This document shows positions 37,239-38,853 of a stretch of 38,853 bases of DNA, piece after piece; position 1 is the stretch's first letter; each line of letters starts with the position of its first letter. The position numbers were made by a program, and so were the translations under genes. The notes below the pieces were generated by a model that saw only the letters and a program-made list of their open reading frames with translations, had not been told where the DNA came from and made no database searches. The stretch is from Limnohabitans sp. (GTDB lineage: Bacteria; Pseudomonadota; Gammaproteobacteria; Burkholderiales; Burkholderiaceae_C): positions 1-38,853 of the forward strand of contig SHXD01000025.1 in the NCBI GenBank assembly GCA_009693505.1, in the 5' to 3' direction.

Positions 37239-37505
37239 TTATTTGCGCAGGCCAAGTTTGGCAATCAGAGCAACGTAGCGGTCGGCGTCTTTGGACCGCA
37301 AGTAGTCCAACAATTTACGACGACGGCTAACCATGCGCAACAAACCGCGGCGACCGTGATGGTCTTTGGCGTGTGTTTTGAAATGGGGTGTCAACTCGTT
37401 GATGCGAGCTGTGAGCAAAGCCACTTGAACTTCGGGGCTACCCGTGTCATTGGCAGCGCGAGCATTGGCCTTGACGACCTCAGCCTTGATAGAGGATGCA
37501 ATCAT
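37239..37505 (-). CDS. rpsO: 30S ribosomal protein S15
   Basis: S15, 88 residues, binds the 16S rRNA central domain early in 30S assembly. The sequence is fully typical: [39 protein letters not shown] and [20 protein letters not shown]. The ribosome site AAGGAAG lies in an A-rich tract just before the ATG. A 140-base leader with an extended hairpin separates it from its probable promoter. It heads the rpsO-pnp transcription unit. Confidence 0.98.
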   Translation of the reverse strand: MIASSIKAEVVKANARAANDTGSPEVQVALLTARINELTPHFKTHAKDHHGRRGLLRMVSRRRKLLDYLRSKDADRYVALIAKLGLRK

Positions 37506-37520
37506 TTTTCTTCCTTTTTT

Positions 37521-37568
37521 TTCGTCTTTGAATCAAAGCAGCAATGCGGCTTCAATCAATGAGACGAA
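37521..37568 (-). promoter_or_regulatory. Extended hairpin in the rpsO leader (candidate S15 autoregulatory element)
   Basis: Right before the rpsO ribosome site, UUCGUCU (37568-37562) pairs perfectly with AGACGAA (37527-37521). Inside, after a two-base bulge, UUGAUUGAAGC pairs with GCUUUGAUUCAA (one bulged C and tandem G-U/U-G pairs) around a nine-base loop. Only four A residues separate its base from AAGGAAG. S15 genes of several bacterial groups have S15-binding leader structures, some using G-U/G-C motifs. I infer, and cannot show, that this is one. Confidence 0.5.
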
Positions 37569-37651
37569 GTTTTATAACTTGCGCAAGCGGTTTGGAATCA
37601 ACTGCTGCGTGCGATCTTGTGCGGCGGTCTCCCGCTTGGCAAAGCCTTGGA

Positions 37652-37657
37652 ATTATA
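37652..37657 (-). promoter_or_regulatory. Candidate -10 box of the rpsO promoter
   Basis: A perfect TATAAT reads on the minus strand in the rpsO-hslR gap, about 147 bases upstream of the rpsO ATG. No good -35 sits at 16-18 bases (best is TTCCTA; a TTGAAC is too close at 11), so a full promoter is only likely. The remaining part of this 254-base gap shows nothing else except the leader hairpin. Confidence 0.45.
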
Positions 37658-37759
37658 ACCACAGGCTCGTTCAATAGGAACACATTAGGGTTTAACTGGC
37701 TAAAAAAACAGTACCGAACAGGCCTGGAAGCTTAAATTTCGCCCGAAAATAAGATACAT

Positions 37760-38179
37760 ATGGACAAAATCAGAATCGATAAATGGCTTTGGGCTGCCCG
37801 TTTTTACAAAACCCGGTCTCTGGCCACAGACGAAATTGGCAAAGGACGCGTGGCAGTCAATGACCAAACCGTCAAGGCCTCCAGAGAAGTCAAAGTGGGA
37901 GATACCGTTCGCGCAAGGCAAGGTGACATCACCCGAACGGTCAAGGTGTTAGGCATCAGCGACCAACGGGGACCCGCGCCAACTGCGCAAGCCTTGTACG
38001 TAGAAACGAATGACAGCCTTGAGCTCAGAGACAAAATCAGCGTCCAAAGGCGCCTTTCCAGAGAACCCGCCCTGAGCATTGAACAGGGCCGCCCCACCAA
38101 AAGAAATCGGCGAGATTTAGAAAAAGCCAAGCAGGTGGGGTGGAACGACAGATGGAGTGCGTCCCTAGACCCAGACTGA
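37760..38179 (+). CDS. hslR: S4-domain RNA-binding protein, Hsp15 type
   Basis: A 139-residue protein with an N-terminal S4 domain: IRIDKWLWAARFYKTRSLAT, GKGRVAVNDQTVKASREVKV and GDTVRARQG. This is the heat-shock protein 15 pattern. In E. coli Hsp15 binds stalled free 50S subunits carrying nascent chains and helps recycle them. The C-terminal half is basic and unstructured-looking (RPTKRNRRDLEKAKQVGWND). It is a single gene, divergent from rpsO. Confidence 0.9.
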   Translation: MDKIRIDKWLWAARFYKTRSLATDEIGKGRVAVNDQTVKASREVKVGDTVRARQGDITRTVKVLGISDQRGPAPTAQALYVETNDSLELRDKISVQRRLSREPALSIEQGRPTKRNRRDLEKAKQVGWNDRWSASLDPD

Positions 38180-38284
38180 CGCTTAGGTGCCAGATAAGTC
38201 ACTTTTCAGGGGTTTTTACCCTCACACTGCTTTTGTTCGCCTACTAAAGTATGTAACGTCAAAACCACTTACAGGAGTCATGCT

Positions 38285-38853
38285 GTGCAGTTTTCTAAAC
38301 ACCTCGAAAAGTCCACCCGCCGTTTCGGCCTAAGCCTCATCGGAGCGGTGAGCTTGGTCAGTACTTTGGGCTTCGGACTTCTCGCAAGTTCAACCGCCAC
38401 GGCACAGGCCTATCCAAACAAGCCCATCCGTTTGGTTGTCACCTTTCCCACAGGCGGCGCACCCGACATTCTGGCTCGCTTGTTCAGCGAGAAATCACAA
38501 CTGGGACAGCCCATTGTGGTTGACAACAGACCCGGTGCAGGCGGCAACATTGGCAGCGACGTGGTGGCCAAGTCGGCTGGCGATGGTTACACCTTGGTCA
38601 TGGGCACCGTAGGGACGCACTCCATCAATGGCGCCTTGTACGAAAAAATGCCCTACGACATGGTGAAAAACTTCACGCCAATTTCCCTCATTGCTTCCGC
38701 CCCTAATTTGCTGGTGGTCAACAACGACTTGCCCGTTAAAAACGTAAACGAGCTCATTGCCTACATGAAGGCCAATCCGAACAAACTCTCCTATGCCTCA
38801 CCAGGCATTGGCACCTCGGTTCACATGTCAGGTGAATTGTTCAAGTCAATGAC
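38285..38853 (+). CDS. Bug/TctC-type periplasmic receptor, N-terminal part (cut by window edge)
   Basis: About 189 residues of a second Bug-family solute receptor run off the right edge. The N-terminus (STRRFGLSLIGAVSLVS, then a hydrophobic run to ATAQA) is a signal peptide. The mature part begins YPNKPIRLVVTFPTGGAPDI, with VVDNRPGAGGNIGSDVVAKS and later ANPNKLSYASPGIGTSVH, all family features. The start is GTG at 38285, seven bases after AGGAG. The ATG at 38280 is out of frame and stops after 17 codons. No tctA or tctB gene is seen beside it in the window, so it may be one of the many orphan Bug receptors of Burkholderiales. Confidence 0.9.
   Translation, partial: MQFSKHLEKSTRRFGLSLIGAVSLVSTLGFGLLASSTATAQAYPNKPIRLVVTFPTGGAPDILARLFSEKSQLGQPIVVDNRPGAGGNIGSDVVAKSAGDGYTLVMGTVGTHSINGALYEKMPYDMVKNFTPISLIASAPNLLVVNNDLPVKNVNELIAYMKANPNKLSYASPGIGTSVHMSGELFKSM

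Noticed and set aside
37444..37735. Two short plus-strand ORFs (37444-37677 and 37544-37735) in the rpsO-hslR gap
   Set aside because: They overlap the rpsO start, its leader hairpin and its TATAAT box. They have no ribosome site, and their sequence looks random.
38203..38222. Terminator after hslR (AGGG/CCCT stem around TTTTTA)
   Set aside because: The stem is only four bases and the T run is inside the loop rather than after the stem.

Overview
The window looks like chromosome of a betaproteobacterium of the order Burkholderiales, most likely a Comamonadaceae-type freshwater bacterium. The genus is inference. Three things support this: the gene order rpsO-pnp-tpiA-secG-tRNA-Leu(GAG)-nuoA..N, a complete 14-subunit complex I with separate nuoC and nuoD, and two Bug/TctC-type periplasmic solute receptors. 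GC looks close to 50 percent by eye (not computed). Genes are packed very tightly: many start/stop overlaps (ATGA, TAATG) and several convergent gene ends that overlap. I see no insertion sequence, prophage, integrase island or CRISPR array.

Layout. 1-445: the 5' part of xerD (minus strand, cut by the window edge), preceded by a 39-codon ORF coupled to it, then a divergent AEC-family transporter. 1.4-10.9 kb is a housekeeping block: queG, tsaE, amiC, a dedA-family gene, mutL, a Bcr/CflA-type efflux gene, miaA, arfB, a 47-residue basic protein, and a conserved hypothetical protein. 11.1-15.1 kb holds a tripartite tricarboxylate transporter operon (tctC-tctB-tctA type) facing an Ldh_2-family dehydrogenase. 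15.2-17.0 kb is the least ordinary part: a stand-alone SET-domain protein facing a two-gene operon of a CxxCxxCC (YkgJ-type) protein and a GNAT/FemAB-like protein. Then come a class I aminotransferase (17.1-18.3 kb) and a DUF1178 protein.

18.95-37.5 kb is one long minus-strand block, transcribed rpsO -> pnp -> tpiA -> secG -> tRNA-Leu -> nuoABCDEFGHIJKLMN. Its genes cover ribosome assembly, RNA turnover, glycolysis, protein export and respiratory NADH oxidation. The RNA between genes is rich in inverted repeats: an extended hairpin just before the rpsO Shine-Dalgarno, a long hairpin after rpsO, an RNase III-like hairpin and a second hairpin before pnp, two competing hairpins between secG and the tRNA, and a strong hairpin between the tRNA and nuoA.

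The right end carries an Hsp15-type S4 RNA-binding protein and the 5' part of a second Bug-type receptor, both on the plus strand.

The most interesting candidates for undescribed biology are the SET / CxxCxxCC / GNAT-like neighbourhood, the secreted-looking mini-ORF coupled to xerD, and the structured leaders of rpsO, pnp and nuoA. All family assignments come from reading motifs by eye; no search was run.
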